From NCBI RefSeq assembly GCF_001458315.1, contig NZ_CYRX01000025.1, forward strand, positions 186,001-250,000: 64,000 nucleotides of DNA, given 5' to 3'. The first letter of the stretch is position 1. Each line of letters opens with the position of its first letter. Under the pieces are notes generated by a model. The model ran no database searches and was not told where the DNA came from. It worked only from the letters and a program-made list of their open reading frames with translations. This DNA comes from Thalassobacter stenotrophicus. GTDB lineage: Bacteria > Pseudomonadota > Alphaproteobacteria > Rhodobacterales > Rhodobacteraceae. Below are positions 35,175-42,122 of this stretch, piece after piece. The position numbers and the translations under genes are program-made.

Positions 35175-35489
35175 CTAGGCGTCTTTCATGATCTGGGCTT
35201 TTGCCTCGGCCAGGCACTCGGCCATTTTGGCGCGAATGGTGGCCTCATCGGCTTTGCCACCCAAGTCCCCAGACACCTTGCGAAAGACGTCTTCGTGGCC
35301 GGCTTCTTCAAAGTCGGATTTCACGACTTCTTGGGCATAGGTTTCGGCGGCGGCGCCCTCTAAGCCCATCAAACCTGCGGCCCACAGGCCCAGCAGCTTG
35401 TTGCGCCGTGCGTCTGCTTTGAATTGCATCTCAGCATCATGGGCGAACTTGTTTTCAAAGGCGTTTTCGCGATCGTCAAACGTGGTCAT
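35175..35489 (-). CDS. DUF1476 protein, F1 ATPase inhibitor zeta-type subunit
   Basis: 104-residue protein of the DUF1476 family. In Paracoccus denitrificans the homologue is the zeta subunit, which blocks ATP hydrolysis by the F1FO ATPase. 'MTTFDDRENAFENKFAHDAEMQFKADARRNKLLGLWAA' spans the inhibitory N-terminal region and helix 1 (first 38 residues, here read in pieces: FDDRENAFENKFAHD, then RRNKLLGLWA). The remaining helices are Ala/Glu/Lys-rich. No ATP synthase genes are in the window; inhibitor genes stand apart from atp operons in this group. Confidence 0.9.
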   Translation of the reverse strand: MTTFDDRENAFENKFAHDAEMQFKADARRNKLLGLWAAGLMGLEGAAAETYAQEVVKSDFEEAGHEDVFRKVSGDLGGKADEATIRAKMAECLAEAKAQIMKDA

Positions 35490-35574
35490 GGTGAACTCCT
35501 GGCTCTATCCCCATTTTTCTTATCTTAATATGGGCGTAACCCCCCTCACATTGCAAGCGTGCCACATGCCGCAG

Positions 35575-35645
35575 GTGCGCCATAGACGCCATGCGCGCGG
35601 GCAAAGCCTTGCGGTAGGCAAGCGCATGGCGTAAGCGGTGCGCAC
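35575..35645 (+). promoter_or_regulatory. structured purC leader, candidate cis-regulatory RNA
   Basis: Three stacked inverted pairs form one long hairpin: GTGCGC (35575-35580) with GCGCAC (35640-35645); ACGCCATGCG (35586-35595) with CGCATGGCGT (35623-35632); CTTGC (35608-35612) with GCAAG (35618-35622). It ends 8 bases before the purC Shine-Dalgarno. The gene on the other side is divergent, so it is not a terminator. It matches no riboswitch I can name. Confidence 0.5.
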
Positions 35646-35663
35646 ATTATCCCGGAGGCCACC

Positions 35664-36425
35664 ATGGCACGTCGCAAGCTCATCTACGAAGGCAAAGCCA
35701 AGATCCTGTACGAGGGTCCGGAGCCGGGCACGCTGGTCCAGTATTTCAAGGATGACGCCACCGCGTTCAATGCCGAGAAAAAGGCAGTGATCGAGGGCAA
35801 GGGGGTTTTGAACAACCGCCTGAGCGAATTCTTTATGACGGGCCTGATGCAGATCGGAGTGCCAACGCACTTTATCAAACGCCTCAACATGCGCGAGCAG
35901 TTGATCCGTCAGGTGGAAATCATCCCACTTGAGGTCATCGTGCGCAACTTTGCGGCCGGAACAATCGCCAAGCGCCTCGGCCTTGAAGAAGGCACGCCAC
36001 TGCCGCGTCCGATCATCGAGTTTTGCTACAAAGACGACGCGCTGGGTGACCCGCTGGTCTCGGAGGAGCATATCGCCGCCTTTGGCTGGGCCTCGCAGCA
36101 GGACCTAGATGACATGGTCAGCATGGCCCTGCGGGTCAACGACTTTATGTCCGGTCTTATGCTGGCTGTTGGCATCCGGCTTGTGGATTTCAAAATCGAG
36201 ATCGGCCGTGCGTGGGACAACGATTTCATGCGTCTGATTTTGGCGGATGAAATCTCGCCCGATAGCTGCCGCCTGTGGGACATCGAGACGGGTCAAAAGC
36301 TCGACAAAGACGTGTTCCGTCGTGATCTTGGCGATTTGGCGGACGCTTACACAGAAGTTGCGCGCCGTTTGGGCGTGCTGCCCACCAATGCGCCTGCGCC
36401 CAGCAAGCCTACGCTCATCAATTAA
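35664..36425 (+). CDS. purC: SAICAR synthetase
   Basis: Phosphoribosylaminoimidazole-succinocarboxamide synthase, joining aspartate to CAIR in purine synthesis. 253 residues, starting '[20 protein letters not shown]'; ATP and substrate motifs '[18 protein letters not shown]', '[14 protein letters not shown]' and '[10 protein letters not shown]' followed by '[14 protein letters not shown]' are typical. GGAGG is 7 bases upstream. It begins a purC-purS-adh-purQ run and is preceded by a foldable leader. Confidence 0.98.
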   Translation: MARRKLIYEGKAKILYEGPEPGTLVQYFKDDATAFNAEKKAVIEGKGVLNNRLSEFFMTGLMQIGVPTHFIKRLNMREQLIRQVEIIPLEVIVRNFAAGTIAKRLGLEEGTPLPRPIIEFCYKDDALGDPLVSEEHIAAFGWASQQDLDDMVSMALRVNDFMSGLMLAVGIRLVDFKIEIGRAWDNDFMRLILADEISPDSCRLWDIETGQKLDKDVFRRDLGDLADAYTEVARRLGVLPTNAPAPSKPTLIN

Positions 36426-36436
36426 GGAGTGGCCGA

Positions 36437-36667
36437 ATGAAAGCCCGCGTAACTGTTATGTTGAAAAACGGTGTTCTGGACCCGCAGGGAGAGGCAGTGC
36501 GCTCGGCGCTGGGCAATCTCGGTTTTGCGGGTGTTGAGGGCGTGCGCCAAGGCAAGTTGATCGAACTTGATCTGGCGGATGGCACCTCTGAGGCGGACAT
36601 TAACGACATGTGCGAAAAGCTTTTGGCCAACACGGTCATCGAAAGCTACAGCGTAGAGCTGGCCTAA
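36437..36667 (+). CDS. purS: phosphoribosylformylglycinamidine synthase subunit PurS
   Basis: 76-residue structural subunit that bridges PurL and the glutaminase PurQ in the FGAM synthase complex. 'MKARVTVMLKNGVLDPQGEAV' (read as KARVTVMLKNGVLDPQGEAV) and 'GKLIELDLADGTSEADI' are family segments. It lies 11 bases after purC. Presence of separate PurS and PurQ agrees with the small PurL at 27561-29720. Confidence 0.96.
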   Translation: MKARVTVMLKNGVLDPQGEAVRSALGNLGFAGVEGVRQGKLIELDLADGTSEADINDMCEKLLANTVIESYSVELA

Positions 36668-36725
36668 GGTTTGGTCCGGGGCGCGCTGCGTCCCGACCGT
36701 ATCTGAGCGTATCGGGAGGGAAGAC

Positions 36726-37763
36726 ATGCGCGCAGCGGTATTGAGGGAATACAACGCCCCGTTGTCCATTGAGACTGTGGCTGATCCTGCCTGTCCCGAT
36801 GACGGTGTGGTTTTGAAAGTCGAAGCCTGCGGTGTGTGCCGCTCTGACTGGCATGGCTGGGTGGGGGAACACCCCAAGGTCAAGCCGGGTCAAATTGGCG
36901 GCCACGAATACTGCGGCGAAGTGATCGAGGCCGGCCCTCGCGCAAAACACAAAGTGGGCGATATGGTTGTGGCGCCCTTCATTCTGGCCTGCGGCTCTTG
37001 CCCGTCGTGCCAGTCGGGCGCGCAGAATACCTGCCCAAACCAACGCTTGCCGGGCTTTGTTGAGCCGGGCGCGTTTGCCGAATACGTCGCGGTTCCGTTC
37101 GATCACAACCTGTCGCTCCTGCCCGAAGGCTTGTCCGCTACGGTTGCCGCCGGTCTTGGCTGCCGTGTGACGACGGCTTGGCATGGTCTGACCGGGCGCG
37201 CCGGATTGCAAACCGGCGAATGGCTCGCGGTGCATGGCACTGGTGGGGTAGGGCTGTCGGCCTTGATCCTTGGCCAAGCGCTGGGCGCGCGGGTCATTTG
37301 CGTTGATGTCGTCCCTGAAAAGCTTGAGCACGCCAAATCCCTCGGGGCGGAGCATGTCATTGACGCCCGCGACGGCGACGTTGGCGCGCGGATCAAAGAG
37401 CTTACGGGCGGTGGTGCGCAGGTCTCGATGGAGGCTCTTGGCATCCCGGCGACCGTTAACAGCTCGCTCGAATGTCTGGCCCCCTTGGGACGGCACATCC
37501 AACTGGGTCTGCCCACCGGTCATACCGCTACGATGGAGGTCAACATGGCCGCTATCTATCAAGGCAACCTCGCGGTTTATGCCTCGCGCGGGATGCCCAG
37601 CTGGCGGTACCCGTCCTTGCTGGACCTGATCACTCGCGGGGCTGTCGATATGTCCCCGCTCATTGCGCGTGAAATCGGCTTGTCCGAAACCTCGCGCGAA
37701 CTTGCTGCGTTTAACGGTCCAACGTCTCCGGGCGTGGCCGTGATTACCGATTTCACCGCCTAA
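36726..37763 (+). CDS. zinc-dependent alcohol dehydrogenase family protein
   Basis: 345-residue medium-chain dehydrogenase. Catalytic zinc ligands Cys38 ('CGVCRSDWHG'), His60-Glu61 ('GGHEYCGEV'); structural zinc cysteines 89, 92, 95 and 103 ('CGSCPSCQSGAQNTC'); NAD(P) loop 'GTGGVGLSA' at 171-179. The substrate cannot be read; relatives oxidise primary and secondary alcohols or aldehydes. It lies between purS and purQ, 12 bases before purQ, which is odd for this pathway and means it is probably co-transcribed with purine genes. Confidence 0.9.
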   Translation: MRAAVLREYNAPLSIETVADPACPDDGVVLKVEACGVCRSDWHGWVGEHPKVKPGQIGGHEYCGEVIEAGPRAKHKVGDMVVAPFILACGSCPSCQSGAQNTCPNQRLPGFVEPGAFAEYVAVPFDHNLSLLPEGLSATVAAGLGCRVTTAWHGLTGRAGLQTGEWLAVHGTGGVGLSALILGQALGARVICVDVVPEKLEHAKSLGAEHVIDARDGDVGARIKELTGGGAQVSMEALGIPATVNSSLECLAPLGRHIQLGLPTGHTATMEVNMAAIYQGNLAVYASRGMPSWRYPSLLDLITRGAVDMSPLIAREIGLSETSRELAAFNGPTSPGVAVITDFTA

Positions 37764-37775
37764 AGGAACCCGCCC

Positions 37776-38441
37776 ATGAAAGCCGCCGTCCTCGTTTTCC
37801 CTGGCTCAAACTGTGACCGGGATCTTGCCGTTGCCCTGAGGGGTGCGGGCTTTGATGTTGAGATGGTTTGGCACAAGGAAACCGCGCTCCCGAAGGTGGA
37901 TGTTGTCGGTGTGCCAGGTGGTTTTTCCTACGGGGATTACCTGCGGTGCGGCGCGATTGCGGCCCAGTCGCCGATTGCCACGGCACTCAAGGCCCATGCT
38001 GAGGCCGGCGGCTACGTGATGGGGGTCTGTAACGGGTGCCAAATCCTTGCGGAAACGGGTCTGTTGCCCGGCGCACTTTTGCGTAATGCGGGCCTGAAAT
38101 ACATCTGCAAAACCGTACCATTGGTGGTCGAGACTGCTGACAGCGCCTTTACCAGCGGCTACGCGCAGGGCGACACGATCGACATTCCGATCGCGCACCA
38201 CGATGGCAATTACACCGCGGATGCCGACACGCTTGCGATGCTCAAGGCTGAGGACCGGATTGCCTTTACCTACGGCGATAACCCCAACGGGTCGGACGCG
38301 GATATCGCAGGTATCCTCAGCGCGAACCGCCGCGTATTGGGCATGATGCCCCACCCAGAGCGGCGCGCAGAGGCCGTGCATGGCGGGACCGACGGTGCGG
38401 CGATGTTCACAGGCCTCGCAGACGCGCTCGTCAGCGCATAA
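37776..38441 (+). CDS. purQ: phosphoribosylformylglycinamidine synthase glutaminase PurQ
   Basis: Class I glutamine amidotransferase subunit supplying ammonia to PurL. 221 residues: '[14 protein letters not shown]', oxyanion '[17 protein letters not shown]', nucleophile Cys85 in 'GVCNGCQIL', and the His-x-Glu pair in '[11 protein letters not shown]'. It follows the alcohol dehydrogenase gene by 12 bases. A hairpin at 38475-38495 lies behind it. Confidence 0.98.
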   Translation: MKAAVLVFPGSNCDRDLAVALRGAGFDVEMVWHKETALPKVDVVGVPGGFSYGDYLRCGAIAAQSPIATALKAHAEAGGYVMGVCNGCQILAETGLLPGALLRNAGLKYICKTVPLVVETADSAFTSGYAQGDTIDIPIAHHDGNYTADADTLAMLKAEDRIAFTYGDNPNGSDADIAGILSANRRVLGMMPHPERRAEAVHGGTDGAAMFTGLADALVSA

Positions 38442-38474
38442 GGTCCAGCGGGCCTGCCACACAATCAGCGCAAA

Positions 38475-38495
38475 GTCGCGCGTGATGCGCGCGAC
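38475..38495 (+). terminator. hairpin after purQ
   Basis: GTCGCGC (38475-38481) and GCGCGAC (38489-38495) form a 7-bp GC-rich stem with 7-nt loop in the 90-bp purQ-dctB spacer. No T-run, so termination is tentative. Confidence 0.4.
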
Positions 38496-38531
38496 GCTTG
38501 AGCCTTGGGCGGCCGCAAGGTACCTTAGGGT

Positions 38532-40304
38532 ATGAGCGCGCTCCCACCCCCTGATGCTGCACAACCCACCGGCCCCAAGCCGCGTTTGCCCGCTTCGCAA
38601 CGCGCGCTGATCGTGGGTGTTGTGATGTTGGCGGCGATTGTGGTGTGGGTCTCGAACCAAGTTTTGACGCAGCGGTTCACAGAAACGACCAAGCAACGGA
38701 CCGAGGTGCGCCAAGCACTCTATACCGGGGCAATCCTATCGGAATTGCAGCGCCATACGGTTGTGCCGCTGTTGCTGTCGCGCGATCCGACCATGATCTC
38801 GGCCCTCAACACGCAGGACTATACCAATACCTCGCAGCGGTTGATTTCCTACGTTGATGAGATCGGGGCGGCCTCTATTTTGATGCTCGACATGGATGGG
38901 CGCGCGGTTGCGTCCTCAATCCGTGAACAACTGGGCACGATCCATCGCAACCAACCCTACATGGTTGAGGCGCTTCGCTCGGACGGGACGGTTTTCACCA
39001 TTACGCCGCTGGAAAGTGGCGGCTATGAGTTCAGCTTTTCGCGCCAAATCCGGGATGCAAACGCGCCCCTTGGGGTGATCCAGGTCAAGGTTGATCTGGC
39101 CAAGTTTGAAACCCGTTGGCGCGGGGCCTCCGAGGCGGTTGTGGTCACGAATTCCGAAGGCACCGTCATCCTTTCGACCGAGCCGCGTTGGCGGGGCCTG
39201 TCCACTGAGTTAGCGCTTGAGGAAATTTCGGCGCCCTCTGCCATTGCTCGCGCGATTGAGGCGACAGCACGGTGGGCGCCCTATGTCGACCGGGCCTATT
39301 TCTCGGGTGATGCCATCATGGAACTTGAGGCGCGCATCCCGTTCCGAGGCTGGCGTTTGACGACCTTCACGACCTACGATTCCGTGCGCGAGCGGGTGAA
39401 TGCGGTGTTGGCATTGCAGATCATGGCGTTTGCGCTGTTGCTCGCAGGTACCTTCTACATGCTGAGCCGCCGGGCACAGTTCCGGTCGCTGCTGTTCCAG
39501 CGTGAAAGCGCAGAGTTGCGCCGTCTGAACGACCGTCTGAGCCGGGAAATCGCGGAGCGTAAAAAGGTCCAAGAAACTCTGAAGGAGGCGGAGCAAAGCC
39601 TCGCGCAGTCCTCTAAGCTCGCGGCCCTAGGGGAGATGTCTGCCGCCGTCAGCCATGAGTTGAACCAGCCCCTCGCGGCCATGAAAACCTACCTTGCGGG
39701 GGCGAAACTGCTGCTGCAACGCAAACGCCCCGAAGAAGCGATGTCGAGCTTTCAACGGATCGATGATCTGATTGAGCGGATGGGCGCGATTACTCGGCAG
39801 CTGAAAAGCTATGCGCGCAAGGGCGGTGAGGCGTTTGAACCTGTGGATGTGCGCGCCGCGATCTCGGGCGCGCTGACGATGATGGAGCCGCAGATCAAAG
39901 CGCACCGCGTCGTCCTCAGCCGCACCACGCCCGAGCGGCCCGTAATGATCATGGCGGATCGGTTGCGGCTTGAGCAGGTGATCATCAACCTTGTACGCAA
40001 CGCGCTGGATGCGATGAAGGGCTCGGACACGCGGGAGTTGGATATCCTTCTGACGATGGGGGACAGCGCCGTTTTGGCCGTGCGGGATACGGGGCCCGGG
40101 ATCGAAAACCTCGAAACATTATTTGAGCCATTTTATACGACGAAAAAGCCGGGGGACGGTGTTGGACTGGGGCTTGCGATCTCATCAGGGATCATCACAG
40201 ACCTCGGCGGGCGGCTTTCCGCCCGCAATGGGGTCGACGGGGGCGCTGTGTTTGAAATCGTCTTGCCGATGCTAGAAAGTCGCGACGTTGAAGCCGCCGA
40301 GTAA
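38532..40304 (+). CDS. dctB: C4-dicarboxylate sensor histidine kinase DctB
   Basis: 590-residue membrane sensor kinase. Helix 1 at about 25-45, a periplasmic double-PAS (dCache) sensor at about 50-290 of DctB type, helix 2 at about 292-311, a coiled coil (330-365), then HisKA with the phospho-acceptor His375 ('SAAVSHELNQPLAAMKTY') and a HATPase domain: N box 'NLVRNALDAM' (Asn490), G1 'DTGPGIENL', 'FEPFYTTKKPGDGVGLGLAI'. It phosphorylates DctD, encoded 21 bases downstream. dctPQM transporter genes are not in the window. Confidence 0.9.
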   Translation: MSALPPPDAAQPTGPKPRLPASQRALIVGVVMLAAIVVWVSNQVLTQRFTETTKQRTEVRQALYTGAILSELQRHTVVPLLLSRDPTMISALNTQDYTNTSQRLISYVDEIGAASILMLDMDGRAVASSIREQLGTIHRNQPYMVEALRSDGTVFTITPLESGGYEFSFSRQIRDANAPLGVIQVKVDLAKFETRWRGASEAVVVTNSEGTVILSTEPRWRGLSTELALEEISAPSAIARAIEATARWAPYVDRAYFSGDAIMELEARIPFRGWRLTTFTTYDSVRERVNAVLALQIMAFALLLAGTFYMLSRRAQFRSLLFQRESAELRRLNDRLSREIAERKKVQETLKEAEQSLAQSSKLAALGEMSAAVSHELNQPLAAMKTYLAGAKLLLQRKRPEEAMSSFQRIDDLIERMGAITRQLKSYARKGGEAFEPVDVRAAISGALTMMEPQIKAHRVVLSRTTPERPVMIMADRLRLEQVIINLVRNALDAMKGSDTRELDILLTMGDSAVLAVRDTGPGIENLETLFEPFYTTKKPGDGVGLGLAISSGIITDLGGRLSARNGVDGGAVFEIVLPMLESRDVEAAE

Positions 40305-40325
40305 CGGCTGAGTAAGGGACACATT

Positions 40326-41654
40326 ATGGGACACGCCGCAAAAATTGCGATTGTCGATGACGAACAGGACATGCGTCAGAGCATCAGCCAATGGCTGGCT
40401 CTGTCCGGGTATGAGACCGAAACCTATTCCAGCGCCGAAGACGCGCTCAAGGGGCTGGGGTCGGATTTTCCGGGTATTGTGATTTCGGACATCAAGATGC
40501 CGGGTATGGACGGCATGGCGTTCCTTAAGCGGTTGATGGGAATGGATTCCAGCCTTCCGGTCATCATGATTACCGGACATGGCGACGTGCCGATGGCCGT
40601 AGAGGCGATGCGCATGGGGGCCTATGATTTTCTGGAAAAACCGTTCAACCCGGACCGCATGTCGGATCTCGCCAAGCGCGCCTCAAACGCGCGCCGACTG
40701 ACGCTTGATAACCGGGCACTGCGCAAGGAACTCTCGGACGGGACGGTCTTGATGCGCAAGCTGATTGGCTCTTCCCCCGCGATGGAGCGGCTGCGTGAGG
40801 ATATCCTCGATCTGGGGCAGGCGGACGGCCACGTCCTGATCGATGGAGAAACGGGCACGGGCAAAACGCTGGTGGCCCATGCTCTGCATGCTGTTGGTCC
40901 GCGCCAGGGGAAAACGTTCTCGCTCATTTCCTGTGCGTCGCTCGCGGAGGACGCGTTGGAGGAGCGGCTGTTTGGGCCCTGCGCCGACGGGCTGCCCTTG
41001 GTCGAAGAGGCTCGGGGCGGAACACTGGTTCTTGAGGATATCGACGCGCTGCCCCACGCGCTACAGGCGCGGCTGCTGACGTTTATCAACGACCAAGGCG
41101 CCCCGGCCGAGACCCGGATCATCGCCATCGCAGGCGGGGCAGATCCTTCGAAGACCTGCGAAGAACACCTGCGGTCGGACCTTTATTTCAGGCTCGCGGC
41201 AATGCGGTTGGCTCTGCCGCCCTTGCGCCAGCGCGGCGAAGACATCTTGAGCCTGTTTACCCATTTCGCGGAACAATTTTCGGATGATTACGGTTCGGAG
41301 GCGCCCACGGTCACGGCCCAAGAGGCCGCGCAACTGCTGCAAGCGCCGTGGCCCGGCAATGTGCGCCAGTTGATCAATCTGGCGGAGCGCGCGGTGCTGC
41401 AACAGCGCCGTGGCACCGGGTCCATTGCCTCGCTTCTGATGGCCGATACTGAGGAAACGACGCTGCATGCGGTCTCGACCGAAGGCAAGCCGCTCAAGGA
41501 ATACGTTGAGGCGTTTGAGCGGATGCTCATCGACAACACGATGCGGCGGCATCGGGGGTCTATCGCAAGCGTGATGGAAGAACTCAGCCTGCCGCGCCGA
41601 ACTCTCAATGAGAAGATGGCGAAATACGGGCTCAGCCGGTCCAACTACCTCTGA
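40326..41654 (+). CDS. dctD: DctD-family AAA+ response regulator lacking GAFTGA
   Basis: 442-residue NtrC-class regulator, partner of DctB. Receiver domain 1-120 with phospho-Asp55 ('IVISDIKMPGMDG') and Lys105; AAA+ domain with Walker A 'GETGTGKT' (174-181); Arg-finger region 'RSDLYFRLAAM'; FIS-type helix-turn-helix at the C-terminus. The sigma-54 contact loop GAFTGA is absent: 'LFGPCADGLPLVEEARGG' runs straight through where it should be (about 215-232), and Walker B reads LVLEDID, with the usual Asp-Glu order inverted. As with Rhodobacter capsulatus NtrC, it may activate sigma-70-type promoters. Identity as DctD rests on the dctB neighbour. Confidence 0.88.
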   Translation: MGHAAKIAIVDDEQDMRQSISQWLALSGYETETYSSAEDALKGLGSDFPGIVISDIKMPGMDGMAFLKRLMGMDSSLPVIMITGHGDVPMAVEAMRMGAYDFLEKPFNPDRMSDLAKRASNARRLTLDNRALRKELSDGTVLMRKLIGSSPAMERLREDILDLGQADGHVLIDGETGTGKTLVAHALHAVGPRQGKTFSLISCASLAEDALEERLFGPCADGLPLVEEARGGTLVLEDIDALPHALQARLLTFINDQGAPAETRIIAIAGGADPSKTCEEHLRSDLYFRLAAMRLALPPLRQRGEDILSLFTHFAEQFSDDYGSEAPTVTAQEAAQLLQAPWPGNVRQLINLAERAVLQQRRGTGSIASLLMADTEETTLHAVSTEGKPLKEYVEAFERMLIDNTMRRHRGSIASVMEELSLPRRTLNEKMAKYGLSRSNYL

Positions 41655-42122
41655 GGTAGGTATCAATCGCGAATTTGGATTGTCTTTCCCCCAAGGTTAG
41701 CGCTAAGAGGGAAGTGTCGGCCATCGCATTTGCGCGGTGTCCTACACAAGAGATTCACTGTGACAGGACTGAGACGCCCGACTGCGCCAGCCCTGACACA
41801 GCTTGATAGCGGGCCGGAAACGGCCCACCCCGACTGCTCCGGCGCGCGACATACGTGTGCTAGGGCCCATAAACCGGACACGCCCGGCCTTGCTAGGATC
41901 GTGTCGGAGACAAACCGCGATGCAGAGCGCTGCAATACTACAACAGGCCCCCCCGACAGAGATAGCTCTGCCGCGCTTGGGCTTGCGCAGCTGCCGGATC
42001 GCCCCATCCAGACCTGATGCCGCACGAGCGGCCCCACCACCCTCGCGCGTTGGATCGATCCGTTCGATCACCCGACGCGGCAGGGCGGGACCCCCCTTTG
42101 CGGTGTCTTGCAGAAAGACACA
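41655..42122 (+). other. 468-bp dctD-rne spacer and rne leader
   Basis: No convincing gene. It contains a palindrome over the dctD stop (CTACCTC 41645-41651 / GAGGTAG 41653-41659) and several hairpins on the rne side: GGGCCG-GAAA-CGGCCC (41811-41826, GNRA-type tetraloop), GACACG/CGTGTC (41877-41905) and CAGAG-ATAG-CTCTG (41957-41970). A long structured leader is consistent with the autoregulation of rne by its 5' UTR known from E. coli; no sequence similarity to that element is claimed. Confidence 0.5.
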
